64,000 bases of DNA. It comes from Thinopyrum elongatum (Eukaryota; Streptophyta; Magnoliopsida; Poales; Poaceae). Numbering within the stretch: the first letter of the stretch is position 1; the number at the start of each line of letters is the position of its first letter. Shown here in pieces: positions 29,730-41,467 of the stretch. The position numbers were made by a program, and so were the translations under genes. The notes beneath the pieces are model-generated. The model worked only from the letters and a program-made list of their open reading frames with translations, did no database searches and was not told where the DNA came from. Location of the stretch: the NCBI GenBank assembly GCA_011799875.1, contig CM022297.1:70196663-70260662 (forward strand), written 5' to 3'.

Positions 29730-32700
29730 AGCATCTGCAAGCTTAATTCCTGCTCGTCCTCGAGTAGGTAAATGATAAAAACAGAATTTTTGATGTGGAA
29801 TGCTAGCAAGTGCATAAGTTTGATCAATGATAATTTCACTCACTTTTTCTAGCATCATTATATATCATAAAACAGTAGCTCATCTCATAAAACTTCTCAT
29901 GATCAAGTAGCAAGCTATTCACATGTCAAAGCAAAGATCATAAACTTTCTTGAAAACTAACAACCTAGGTTCTCAGTCATCAAACAATTGCAATTCATCT
30001 TATTTTCAGGAAGGGTCTATGTAACAGATTTGATTTAGCAAATCCCACATACTCAACTATCATATAGTCTTCCATGATTGCTACCACTCAAAGCATATTT
30101 TTAGAACAAATAGCATCCACTGAACACAGAGAAAGATGGGGGCTTAATGTTTCGCCTCCCAACTTATTTATCATAAAGATAATTGTCAACAATAATAATT
30201 CATGATCAAATATATTTGAATGGCCATATATGCTTAGATCTTTCCCCACCACATGATGCTTGCCAACTAAAGAGTAGGTTGGAATGAGAAGGAATACTAC
30301 TGACTCTTGCATAAAAGTAAAAGATAGGCCCTTCGCAGAGGGAAGCAGGGATTTGCAGAGGTGCCAAACCTCGAAGCTTTTAAAACAGAGATGAAAATAA
30401 TTTTGAGAGGTATGCTTTCATTGTCAACGTAACAACCAAGAGTTCCCAATATCTTCCATACTAGATACATTATAGGCGGTTCCCAAACAGAAAGGTAAAT
30501 TTTTTACTCCCCCTCCACCAACAATCACACTCCACGGCTTGTCCGAAACAATGAGTACCGTCCAACTATCAACAATCCTGGGGGAGTTTTGTTTAATTAT
30601 TTGAAATTTTGTTTTTGATCTTTTGATCATAGGACTGGGCATCCCAATTACCAGCCACTCTCTCGTGAATGATAAGTGAATAAACACTCATCGTGAGAAT
30701 AACCCACCTGGCATGGAAGATACTGACAGCCCCTAGTTGCTACATGAGCGATTCGGGCATACAAAATAGATTATTATTTGAACGTTTAGAGTTTGGCACA
30801 TGCAAATTTACTTGGAACGGAAGGTAAATACCACATATAGGTAGATATGGTGGACACTCATGGAAGAAACTTGGTTCAAGGATTTTGGATGCACAAGCAG
30901 TATTCCCGCTTAGTACAAAAATTTTGGATAGCAAAAGATTCTAAATAGCAAGCACCACATGTTGGAGGATCCATAACAATATAACTTCTATACAAATATA
31001 CCCAAGCAAAACTCATTATGTTGTCTTCCTTGTCCAACTTCAACTAATTTGCTCAAGTTTGAAAATAATTAATGGGGCTCACAATCATAGAAGATGTCCA
31101 AGATAGTATATTTATATGTGAAATCTCTCTTCCTTCAATATTCTTTCATGAAGTGTTCAAGTGACCAATACTATGTTTGCTAACTTTCAATAAATTTACC
31201 ACCTCTACTTCTTATATGCAAAGTCATTACTCCCCATGGGATAAGCATATGAAACATATATAATTTCATATTTATGATATTCAATTCATTCAACCATTTA
31301 CTCATAGGATATAAGTGAAGCACACGAGTAAATGACAAACTACTCCAAAAAGATATAAGTGAAGATCAATGAGTAGTTGAATAATTATGTAGCTATATGA
31401 AGACTCTCTCTCATAAATAAAATTTTAGATCTTAAGTACTTTATTAAAAAAGCAAGCAAAACAAAATAAAATGACATTCTAAAAATAGCACACATCGTGT
31501 GAAGAAGCAAAAACTTAGGCTCAACCGAAACTGACCGATAGTTGTTGAAGAAAAAAGGTGGGATGCCAACCGGGGCATCCCCAAGCTTAGATGCTTGAGA
31601 CTTCTTGAAATATTATATTGGGATGCCTTGGGCATCCCCAACATTGAGCTTTTATGTCTCCTTAATTCCTTTTATATAATGGTTTCCCTAAATCTTAAAA
31701 ACTTCATCCACACAAAACTCAACAAGAACTTGTGAGAAAAGTTAGTATAAATCAAATGCAAAACCTTATCATTATCTACTGTAGCAAATCACTAAAATTA
31801 TTATTTAGCCTTGCATACTAAATGCCTCTGCATATTTAATACTTCCATCCTCAAATAGAATCATTAAACAAGCAACCATATGCAAACAATGCAAACATAA
31901 CAGCAATCTGTCAAAACAAGACGGCCTGTAAAGAGTGCAATTGTACTCATATTTCCCTAACTCCAAAAATTCTGAAAATTTTCCACACTGTAGAACATTT
32001 GTTATTACTCATTGTGTAAAAATTTCAAAATTTTACCACGTTCTTACTTTTCAGAAGAATTCATACAATGATAGAAAACTTTCTGTTTTCAAAACAGCAA
32101 CATATAGACTTGCAAAATAAGCATGGTAAAGGCTATACTTGACACTTTTATTGAAATAAAAGATGCAAAACATTACTCTAAATAACAGCAAGAAAATACT
32201 AATAAAAGAAAATGATGCTCCAAGCAAAACACATATCATGTGGTGAATAAAAATATAGCCTCAAGTAAATTTACCGATGATGTTGGAGACGAAAGAGGAG
32301 ATGCCTTCCGGGGCATCCCCAAGCTTAGTTGCTTGGATCTTCCTTGAATATTACCTTGGGGTGCCTTGGGCATCCCCAAGCTTAGGGTCTTGTCACTCCT
32401 TATTCTCCTCATATCGATATCTCACCCAAAACTTGAAAACTTCAATCACACAAAACTTAACAAAACATTCGTGAGATCCGTTAGTATAATAAAACAAATC
32501 ATTCACTTGGGTACTGTCAAAGACAAGATTCATAATTTTTATCACATGATGCCTACTGTACCCTATCATTTCTACAATTTATACTGAGCAATATAAGCCA
32601 TAGAAACTAGAAAACAAGCAAACTATGCATCGAAAACAGAACAGTCTGTAAAGATCTGAATTAACGTCATACTTTTGTTACTCCAAAAATTCTGAAAAAT

Positions 32701-33181
32701 TAGGACAACGTAGACAATTTTTATATCAATCCACTGTAAAATATTCTGAGTTTTTCCACGTTCCAGTGAATTTTAACAATTCTGTTACTGGACGCAAAAG
32801 TTTCTGTTTTTGCACAGAATCAAGTCAACTATCAACCACACCATCCCAAAGGCTTTACTTGGCACTTTATTGAAACAAAACCTATAAAACATGATTAATA
32901 CAGTAGCCTAATCATGTGAACACATAAAAACAGTAGGGGTATATGTTGGGTTGTCTCCCAACAAGCGCTTTTCTTTAACGCCTTTTCAGCTAGGCATGAT
33001 GATTTCAATGATGCTCACATAAAAGATAAGAATTGAAACATAATGGGAGCATCATGAAGCATATGAATAACACATTTAAGTCTAACCCACTTCCTATGCA
33101 TAGGGATTTTGTGAGAAAACAATTTATGGGAACAAGAATCAACTAGCATAGGAAGGCAAAACAAGCATAACTTCAAGATTT
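29730..33181 (-). other. Athila internal non-coding region
   Basis: AT-rich; only short frames. The polypurine-tract position next to the 3' LTR (29730-29745) reads AAGCTTGCAGATGC on the minus strand, a changed form of the AAGCTTGGGGATGC tract repeated elsewhere inside. 31440-31760 and 32150-32500 are diverged direct duplicates of each other. Confidence 0.6.
31572..32385 (-). repeat. Reiterated polypurine-like motif CTAAGCTTGGGGATGCC
   Basis: On the minus strand the motif or a close form lies at 31572-31590, 31630-31650, 32310-32327 and 32369-32385, and again within the ORF at 33771-33785. Each copy is a purine-rich tract like the element's plus-strand primer. Confidence 0.65.
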
Positions 33182-33976
33182 TCAACACGTAGAGAGGAAA
33201 CTTGATATTATTGCAATATGTAGAAGCATATGTCCCTCTCTCATAATAATTTTCAGTAGCAACATGAATGAATTCAACAATATAGCTATCACATAAAGCA
33301 TTCTTTCATGATCCACAAGCATGCAAATTTTACTACTCTCCGCATAAGCAAATTTATTCTCATGAATAGTAGTGGGAGCAAACTCAACAAAATAACTATC
33401 ATGTGAGGCATAATCGAATTGAAAATTAAAATCATGATGACAAGTTTCATGGTTATCATTATTCTTTATAGCATACATGTCATCACAATAATCATCATAG
33501 ATAGCAACTTTGTTCTCATAATCAATTGGAACCTCTTCCAAAATAGTGGATCCATCACTAAATAAAGTCATGACCTCTCCAAATCCACTTTTATCAATAT
33601 TGTGAAAATATTCAACACCCTCCAAAATAGTGGGATCATTACCTAGAGTTGACACTCTTCCAAACCCACTTTCATCAATATAATCATCATAAATAGGAGG
33701 CATGCTTTCATCATAATAAATTTGCTCATCAAAACTTGGGGGACAAAAAATATCATCTTCATCAAACATAGCATCCCCAAGCTTGTGGCTTTGCATATCA
33801 TTAGCATCATGGATATTCAAAGAATTCAAACCAACAACATTGCAATCATGCTCATCATACAAAGATTTTATTCCAAACATTTTATTGACTTCTTCTTCTA
33901 ACACTTGAGCACAATTTTCCTTTCCATCATTTTCACGAAAGACATTAAAAAGATGAAGCATATGAGGCAACCTCAA
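33182..33976 (-). CDS. Athila-family internal ORF, acidic, unknown
   Basis: The frame is open for 264 codons from a TTG at 33976; the first ATG is codon 6. It is strongly acidic with Tyr/Asp-rich repeats: FDEDDIFCPPSFDEQIYYDE, PPIYDDYIDESGFGRV, then a similar block with DKSGFGEVMTL. A hydrophobic stretch follows near the end (MLYVIAILLNSFMLLLKI). No Gag zinc knuckle, protease or polymerase motif. Similar acidic ORFs are typical of this non-autonomous family; function unknown. It lies about 180 bp inside the primer binding site, in the gag position. Confidence 0.5.
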   Translation of the reverse strand: MRLPHMLHLFNVFRENDGKENCAQVLEEEVNKMFGIKSLYDEHDCNVVGLNSLNIHDANDMQSHKLGDAMFDEDDIFCPPSFDEQIYYDESMPPIYDDYIDESGFGRVSTLGNDPTILEGVEYFHNIDKSGFGEVMTLFSDGSTILEEVPIDYENKVAIYDDYCDDMYAIKNNDNHETCHHDFNFQFDYASHDSYFVEFAPTTIHENKFAYAESSKICMLVDHERMLYVIAILLNSFMLLLKIIMREGHMLLHIAIISSFLSTC

Positions 33977-34140
33977 TTCCTTTTTTTTGTAGTTTTCTTT
34001 TATAGACTAAACTAGTGATAAAACAAGAAACTAAAAGATTTGATTGCAAGATCTAAAGATATACCTTCAAGCACTCCTCCCCAGGAACGGCGCCAGAAAA
34101 GAGCTTCGTTGACGGGATGTGAGTGCCGCTTACCTAGCCT

Positions 34141-34157
34141 CCCCGGCAACGGCGCCA
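34141..34157 (-). other. Athila primer binding site (tRNA-Asp type)
   Basis: Minus strand TGGCGCCGTTGCCGGGG, 13 nt from the LTR, complementary to the 3' end of plant tRNA-Asp. A second, partial copy (AACGGCGCCAGAAAAGAGC on the plus strand) lies at 34086-34104, about 62 bp further in. Confidence 0.75.
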
Positions 34158-34170
34158 GAAAAGAGCGTGA

Positions 34171-35299
34171 TGTCTACTACGCAACCTTCTTCTTATAGAC
34201 TCGTGTTGGGCCTCCAAGCGCAGAGTTTTGTAGGATAGTAGCAAATTTCCCTCAAGTGGATGACCTAAGGTTTATCAATCCGTGGGAGGCGTAGGATGAA
34301 GATGGTCTCTCTTAAACAACCCTGCAACAAAATAACAAAGAGTCTCTTGTGTCCCCAACACACCCAATACAATGGTAAATTGTATAGGTGCACTAGTTCG
34401 GCGAAGAGATGGTGATACAAGTGCAATATGGATGGTAGATGTAGGTTTTTGTAATCTGAAAATATAAAAACAGCAAGGTAGTAAGTAACAAAAGTGAGCG
34501 AAAACGGTATTGCAATGCTTCGAAACAAGGCCTAGGGTTCATACTTTCACTAGTGCAAGTTCTCTCAACAATGATAATATAATTAGATCATATAACAATC
34601 CCTCAACATGCAATGAGGAGTCACTCCAAAGTCACTAATAGCGAAGAACAAACGAAGAGATTATTGTAAGGTACGAAACCACCTCAAAGTTATTCTTTCT
34701 GATCGATCTATTGGGCTATTCCTATAAGTGTCACAAACAGCCCTAGAGTTTGTACTAAAATAACAACTTAAGACACACATCAACCAAAACCCTAATGTCA
34801 CCTAGATACTCCAATGTCACCACAAGTATCCGCGGGTTTGATTATATGATATGCATCACACAATCTCAGATTCATCTATTCAAACCAACACAAAGAACTT
34901 CAAAGAGTGCCCCAAAGTTTCTACCAGAGAGTCAAGACGAAAACATGTGCCAACCCCTATGCATAAGTTCACAAGGTCACAGAACCCGCAAGTTGATCAC
35001 CAAAACATACATCAAGTGGATCACGTGAATATCCCATTGTCACCACAGATAAGCACATGCAAGATATACATCAAGTGTTCTCAAATCCTTAAAGACTCAA
35101 TCCGATAAGATAACATCAAAGGGAAAACTCAATCCATTACAAGAAGGTAGAGGGGAGAAACATCATAAGATCCAACTATAATAGCAAAGCTCACGGTACA
35201 TCAAGATCATGTCAAATCAAGAACACGAGAGAGAGAGAGAGAGATCAAACACATAGCTACTGGTACATACCCTCAGCCCCGAGGGTGAACTACTCCCTC
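34171..35299 (-). repeat. Athila right (5') LTR, first part
   Basis: From TGTCTACTACGC to the target site ccctc (35295-35299), where the chromovirus block is inserted. The LTR resumes at 53789. Confidence 0.9.
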
Positions 35300-36144
35300 T
35301 GTTAGGACCCCGATTCTAAGTCACACCGATCTAGCCTGTAACACCTCATATCACTTTGCGGCCTCACGCACGGTATTCCCACGGGTGTCGCCTTACCATG
35401 GCCCGGGACCGTTTGCGCCTTTTGCCTCACGTATATGATAGTGTTGCTAGCATCCATATGACAGAGAACCCGGGCCGACATGGCTAGTCGTGAACCCAAA
35501 GCGGCGCTAACTTACGGGGACAGGCATACATGAATCAACATCGAGCATGTCGGTCAGCAGCGTGTGAATCCGGGCTGTAGCACTGGGCTAGCAGGACTCC
35601 GGGAAACCGGGCTGTAGCAGGCTAGGCAGGACTCCGGATATCACCGCGTGACATTTCCCCGAAGGGACAGACACAGGAACGAAGTGAAACACATGCCGGC
35701 CAGTCTAAGTGTTCCGGAGCAGCAGTGCTGGGCTAGCAGGACTCTGGTAAACCGGGCTGTAGCCGACTACCAAGGCTCAGTGGAGACACCAGACTACATT
35801 TCCCCATAAGAGAGGCTGCCAAGGATAAACAACTAGATAGTCGGATCCCACACATACCAAGCATTTCAATCATACACACAATATGCTCGATATGTGTAAA
35901 TACAACATGGCATCACAACAAAACTCTACAACTCAAAGTACTTTATTTAAAGGCTCCGGGGAGCCATACATAACATGTTCATACAGATAGGGGTCACACG
36001 ACCCGACACTCAAGTCATACAAACATACAAGCACATGCGGAAGCAACTAGTCTGAGTACAGACACTAGAAAGAAAGAAGGCTTGACGAAGCCTGTCTATG
36101 TACATAGGCCCTTCACAAGCTCAGGTCACCACCTGGGTGGCAAG

Positions 36145-37447
36145 TCACTCGTCAACGTCGAGATCTACATAGAACCCATCGGAGGGGGCGGTGTTCTCGT
36201 CTGCAACAATTATTAAAGCAACATGAGTACAAAGGTACTCAGCAAGTCTTACAACAGATCCTAATATATATGCACATTCTCAAGAAGGGTGGTGGAGTTA
36301 TTGCAGCAAGCCAGCTTTGACTCTTGGCTACACTATCCTACGAGACACCACTTGAGAAATTAGTTTTCGCACACGAGTCCACTAATCACCATCACAATAC
36401 TCCACCGTGGATCCTCCCTCGTAATCCTACGAGAGGGCCATCCGCGGTACTCACACTTATCTTGAGTCTTTTAGTAGTAACCATTAACTTGTCTATGAAC
36501 TGCATAAGCAACCAAGTAGTCCTTTACCGCGGACGCGGCTATTCGAATAGTTTTATACCCTGCAGGGGTGTACTTCGTCACACATGTCTCCACCACTTAG
36601 CGTCTGCACACGACATGTGCTCGGCAGACTTCAAGCGAAAGCCGACGTGGGTGTAGACCACGACCTGACTAACCACACAAGTCTCTAGTCCAGGTTTATC
36701 GCCTATCCGGGTTCCATCCGCAAGGAAATCCGGCCGGGGTGTCCTCAACGGCCCCAAACGATGTGTGCAGGGTTTCTGAGACACCAAACGGGCGACTCGG
36801 TACACCGGCCACGTGCCTACCGCATCACAGCCCACCCCTAAGGTCAGCACTGCGCACGGCCTCCAGCAACTACAAACACCAGTAACTACTTGCAACTCCT
36901 GGACAGAGGACGAGAGGGGTCAGTAAGTCAAGCGGGGTCATATTTCAGGGCCCAACGTGTGGTAGTAGCTGAATCTTAAATCACGCATACAGATCTCAGT
37001 TCTTAAGGACGGCCTCAATGAAACAACCCACCATGTACTCCTACATGGCCTTCCATCGATACCTTTACCAAATCATGTTCAACACTTCACTCTCATTACC
37101 GACACAACCATTCACTCTAGTTCACCACCCTGATGAGCCAGACCTGACACAACTCTAAGCATAGCAGGCATAGCATGGTAGGAAACACAGACTTGGCATA
37201 ATCAACTCCTACACATGCTAGTGGGTTTCATCTAGTTACTGTGGCAATGACAGGTCATGCAGAGGATATGGGTTCAACTACCGCAACACACAGCAGTTTG
37301 AAACGCGTTGTCTTAATGCAGTAAACGAGAGCAGAAGCGAGAAGATGGGTTGGTATCGAAATGATCAATGGGGTTGCTTGCCTGACAGAGTGGTAGTGGA
37401 ATACTGCCCTTCAGTTGGATACTCGTGAATATCCTCGGAGGCAGAAC
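36145..37447 (-). CDS. LTR 1 mini-gene, last two exons
   Basis: Exon 37447-37382 (66 nt; acceptor CATGGTAG|, donor CTGTCAG|GCAAGC) and last exon 36200-36145 (56 nt; acceptor TTGTTGCAG|, stop TGA). The phase-1 junction makes a Ser/Asp codon and reads GSASEDIHEYPTEGQY..., then DENTAPSDGFYVDLDVDE. The upstream exon should lie in the GC-rich leader (38900-38000) but I could not fix its boundaries. Same exon phases, GC donor and acidic end as the LTR at 20743. Confidence 0.5.
36224..36246 (-). promoter_or_regulatory. LTR 1 intronic hairpin GAGTAC/GTACTC
   Basis: Minus strand CTTGCTGAGTACCTTTGTACTCA: a 7-bp stem with a 4-nt loop, 24 nt before the last acceptor. Homologous to 24404-24431 and 56295-56320. 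Confidence 0.55.
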
Positions 37448-38932
37448 CTACCATGAAGAACACATCGAAACACAATCATCACATGGCAATATGCAACAAT
37501 ATGATGCATGCTATGACATGGCAAAATGAGTGTGTTTTGGCTAATGCATCTTAGAACAGGTTGGTTTGAGTTCACTTGAATCAAGGATTCAAATGCAAAC
37601 CCAAAATAAGAGGTCCTATTAGTGCATTAACTTGTTTCATCTAATCAGCAAGGTTAAAGTGTTCTGACATGCATGAAACCAGTACAGATGGAAAGATTGG
37701 ATTTTTCTGATCCAAATTCATGTATAATTTGTTTGATTTGGAGCTACAGATTAATTTCTATGAATTTTTGAAGTTTGTAGAATTTTCTGGAATTTCCTGA
37801 ATAAAAATAAATCCAGAGAAATACTTATTGCGTCAGCATTGCGTCAGGATGACGTCAGCGGTCAACGGGGCTGGTCCAGGTCAAACCTGGCCAGTGGGTC
37901 CCGCGTGTCAGTGTCATTAGTCTAACTAATTTTTTGTTTAGTCCTAATCCTAAGTTAATTAGCAGGCAGGTCCCACCTGTCATAGACCCAGGGGGGTCAA
38001 ACTGGGTCAGCGGGGTCAAACCCGCCGGTGTTTAGCCGCCGGTGAGGCCAGACACGGCGGCGCAGTGCGGGATTCGTGCTCCGGCGACCAAAACAACGGC
38101 GGAGCACATCTACGTGATGCGGGGAGTGAGCCGCGTCGAGTGGTGGCAGTGGGTGGAGCTGGGGTGGCCGGAAACGACGCCGGCGATGAGCTATGCAGCT
38201 GCCGGAGTTCGGGCGAGCTCGGGCTCGTCGCTAGGGGGCACGGCGAGGTGCGTGGAGTGGTTCTGTGGACTCCTGCGAGTGCGGCGAAGACGATGGCGTG
38301 CTCGGAATCGAGCCAACGTGGCTGTGGCCACGACGGCGACGTGCTGAGGCGGCGGCGGGTGCGGCCGAGCTCGGTGCAGTCGATGCAGGGCTCGAGAGCG
38401 AGAACGGAAAGGATGGGGAGGTAGCTGAGCTCACGGCGGTCACGACGGAGCAGACGGCGAGGTCGGGGACGAGCTGCTGCGGTGGTGACGGCGAAAGGGA
38501 TCTCCGGCGACGGCGAGGTCGGGCGGGGCTGTTGCGGTGGTTCCGAGGCGAACGAGCGCTCGGGGCTCGGTCTGCTCGATGGAGAGGACGACGACGGAGC
38601 TCGTGGACACGGCAGCGTGGCTCGGGGACGACGGTGGACGCGGGTTTCACGGTGGCGCGGCTGCGGCTGCGTCGGTCATGGTGGGGAGAGAGCGAGAGAG
38701 AGGCACAGGGGGGGATGAGGTGTCCAGGGGGTCGAGGCGACGACGTGGAGGACGTCCAGGCGTCCAGCGGCTCGAGCGGCAAGCAGCTGGCGCCGTGGCG
38801 GGCTCGCGCACGCCGGCGTCACCTCCCTGCCTGCCTGGCGGGGACGAAGCAGCTGGCTGGCATGGGCCAGCACAGTGCTGGGCCGCCAGGTGGGCCGGCT
38901 GGTGACTTTGCCAGGTAAGTTTATTTCCTTTT

Positions 38933-38939
38933 TTTTATA
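38933..38939 (-). promoter_or_regulatory. LTR 1 TATA box
   Basis: Minus strand TATAAAA within AGATATAAAAAAAAGG, about 420 bp from the LTR's 5' end, followed by a GC-rich leader. Identical in LTR 2 (46137-46143) and LTR 3 (53356-53362). Confidence 0.55.
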
Positions 38940-39343
38940 TCTGTTTTCTAATTTCTGCAAGTTTGTGGCATTTCTAAAAATACCTAGGCACTTTCAAAAA
39001 TCACCAAACTGCTCATGCCCACTGTATAGAGTATATCCAACATGGAACATTTCAGTTTGGGATTATTTGGACATTTAAAATATTTACTAGCATTTAAAAG
39101 CCCAAATGCAGGTTACATATGATTTAATTCAATGACCTTATGATGACCTAGAAAAATGTGAACCAGTTTTGGCAGAGGTTCTAACCCAAGACAAAAATGA
39201 TGGACATTTTAGAAGGGCATTTCAGGTTCATTGAAAAAGATTTTAGTAAACCCTAGTCGTTTCCAGGGGGGCTGGGGGTTCTATCATCCCCATTTCAAGT
39301 TTCTGGAAAAGCTTAAACATGATGCAACACTCTAATGCCTGAA

Positions 39344-41467
39344 CTAGCTAGGGTGTGACAACTCACCCCCACTCAACAGAATCTCGTCCCGAGATTTAGG
39401 ATCCTCCGGGAAGAAGGTGGGGTACTCAAGTCGAAGACGATCCTCCCTTTCCCAAGTAGCTTCTTTCTCGGAATGGTGTGACCATTGAACCTTGAGAAAC
39501 TTGATATTCTGGCGTCGAGTGGTACGTTCGGCTTGGTCAAGGATACGAACGGGATATTCTCGATATGTGAGATTATCTCGGAGATCAAGCGTTTCGTGGT
39601 CCACTTCACGGATAGGATCCGAGAAGCAACGCCTGAGTTGAGAAACATGGAAGACATCATGAACTCTGGAGAGATGCGGAGGTAGTTCCAATTGGTAGGC
39701 AACTTCTCCTCGTTTGGCAAGAATGCGAAAGGGTCCAATGTAACGAGGAGCCAATTTACCCTTGATACCGAATCGATGGGTTCCCTTCAGAGGAGTAACC
39801 CGAAGGTAAGCCTTCTCGCCAACTTCATAAGTCATGAGCTTATGTTTGCGGTCATATTGGCTCTTTTGACGAGATTGGGCTGTTTTCAATTTCTCACGAA
39901 TAATGCGAACCTGCTCTTCTGCTTCCTGAATCATATCCAGGCCAAAGAGTTGTCTTTCCCCGGTTTCTGACCAGTTAAGAGGCGTTCGGCATTTTCGTCC
40001 ATAGAGAACTTCGAAAGGGGCTTTGCCCAAGCTAGCTTGATAACTATTGTTATAAGCGAATTCGGCGAATGGAAGACATTTCTCCCAATCCATACCAAAA
40101 GAGATGACAGAAGCTCGGAGCATATCTTCCAGAATTTGATTGACTCGTTCTACTTGACCACTTGATTGAGGGTGGAAGGCGGTGCTAAAGGAGAGACGAG
40201 TTCCCATAGCATTTTGGAAACTTTCCCAAAATCGAGAGGTGAAAAGACTTCCACGGTCTGAGTTAATCTCCAATGGAACACCATGAAGAGACACTATTCG
40301 GGAGATGTACAAATCAGCTAGCTGGCTAGCGGTTATACTCTGACGAACAGGTAGGAAGTGGGCTACTTTGGAAAGACGATCGACAACGACGAAGATAGCA
40401 TTATTCCCTCTCTTGGTCCTGGGAAACCCGGTAATGAAATCCATACCGATTTTATCCCATTTCCATTCAGGAATAACCAAAGGTTGAAGGGTGCCAGCAG
40501 GCCGTTGATGCTCTGCTTTAACACGACGACAGACGTCGCAGTTAGCAATGTATTGAGCGATTTCTCTCTTCATCCTAGTCCACCAAAACCTCTGGCGTAG
40601 GTCTTGATACATTTTAGTACTACCGGGATGAATGGTGAGAGGGGATTCATGAGCTTCCTTAAGGATCAATTGCCGTAGCTGTTGTTTCTTGGGAACCACT
40701 AGACGGTTTTCAAAGAAGACAACACCTCGATTGTCCAGAGAGAAACACTTAGCAGCTCCGCTAGCAATGTTCTCCTGGATGCAGGATATGCCCTTATCAC
40801 GCTTCTGGGCAGCTATGATTTGATCCGTAAGGTTAGGTTTCGCCACCAGGGTGGATAAGAATCCTCGAGGAGCAATGTGAAGGTTAAGCTTGCGAAATTC
40901 CTCGCGGAGAAGTGGTTGACTTTGTTGTAACATCAAGTTGTTACAATAAGATTTACGACTTAGCGCATCAGCCATGACATTGGCTTTGCCCGGGGTGTAA
41001 GTTATTCCTAAGTCATAATCCGTAATCAACTCGACCCAACGTCTTTGCTTGAGATTCAAATCCGGTTGGGTGAAGATGTACTTCAGACTTTGGTGATCGG
41101 TGTAAATTTCGCAACGATTACCGAGAAGGTAATGTCGCCATGTTTTGAGTGCATGGACCACAGCTGCAAGCTCTAGATCATGTGTGGGATAATTATCCTC
41201 ATGTGGACGCAACTATCGAGAAGCGTAGGCAATCACATGACGATCTTGCATGAGTATGCAACCTAGTCCTTGTCGCGAGGCGTCGCAATAGATAACAAAG
41301 TCCTTAGAAAAATCTGGTGGCACAAGTACGGGAGCAGATGTCAGGCGTCTTTTCAGTTCCTGAAAGCTGAACATGATCATCTGGAAACAGTCGGTCCTGT
41401 GGAGCTTGCGGTCCAAAAGGACTCGGATGTGGCCTTGGTCCAACAAACGGTGGCAGACGGGGTCCAC
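39344..41467 (-). pseudogene. pol remnant copy 1: RNase H, integrase, chromodomain-like end
   Basis: The frame begins after a deletion junction near 41365 with the end of RT ([20 protein letters not shown]) and RNase H (VIYCDASRQGLG). It meets TAG at 41213-41215 (YASR*LRPHED) and continues open to 39344. Integrase has the HHCC finger and D-D-E residues ([22 protein letters not shown]). A chromodomain-like C-terminus follows ([20 protein letters not shown]). Copy 2 has CAG at the TAG site, so this is a C-to-T nonsense change. The last 17 nt overlap the LTR. Confidence 0.85.
39361..39374 (-). other. Polypurine tract, internal copy 1
   Basis: Minus strand GAGTGGGGGTGAGT directly before LTR 1. 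The palindrome AATCTCG-ten-CGAGATT lies just upstream (39380-39397), inside the end of pol. Confidence 0.8.

Larger units (their letters stand above)
35300..39360 (-). repeat. Chromovirus LTR 1 (4061 bp)
   Basis: Plus strand starts TGTTAGGACC (the other two start TGTCAGGACC) and ends CTAGGGTGTGACA. In minus sense: U3 of about 420 bp, TATA box at 38933-38939, GC-rich leader (38900-38040), mini-gene exons 37447-37382 and 36200-36145, AATAAA at 35942-35947. 35560-35780 holds repeated GGGCTAGCAGGACTC and CCGGGCTGTAGC blocks. Confidence 0.9.

Noticed and set aside
33182..33976. Reading the Athila acidic ORF as a Gag protein
   Set aside because: No gag core, major homology region or CCHC knuckle is visible.
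38042..38918. Long plus-strand ORFs (up to 217 codons) in the GC-rich part of each chromovirus LTR, also at 45152-45756 and 52494-53341
   Set aside because: They are antisense to the element, overlap equally long frames on the other strand, and contain only Arg/Gly/Ala-rich composition. They follow from high GC content.
38911..38925. A perfect-looking splice donor CCAG|GTAAGT on the plus strand at the end of the GC-rich block
   Set aside because: It is antisense to the LTR promoter and no matching acceptor or coding exon was seen downstream on that strand.
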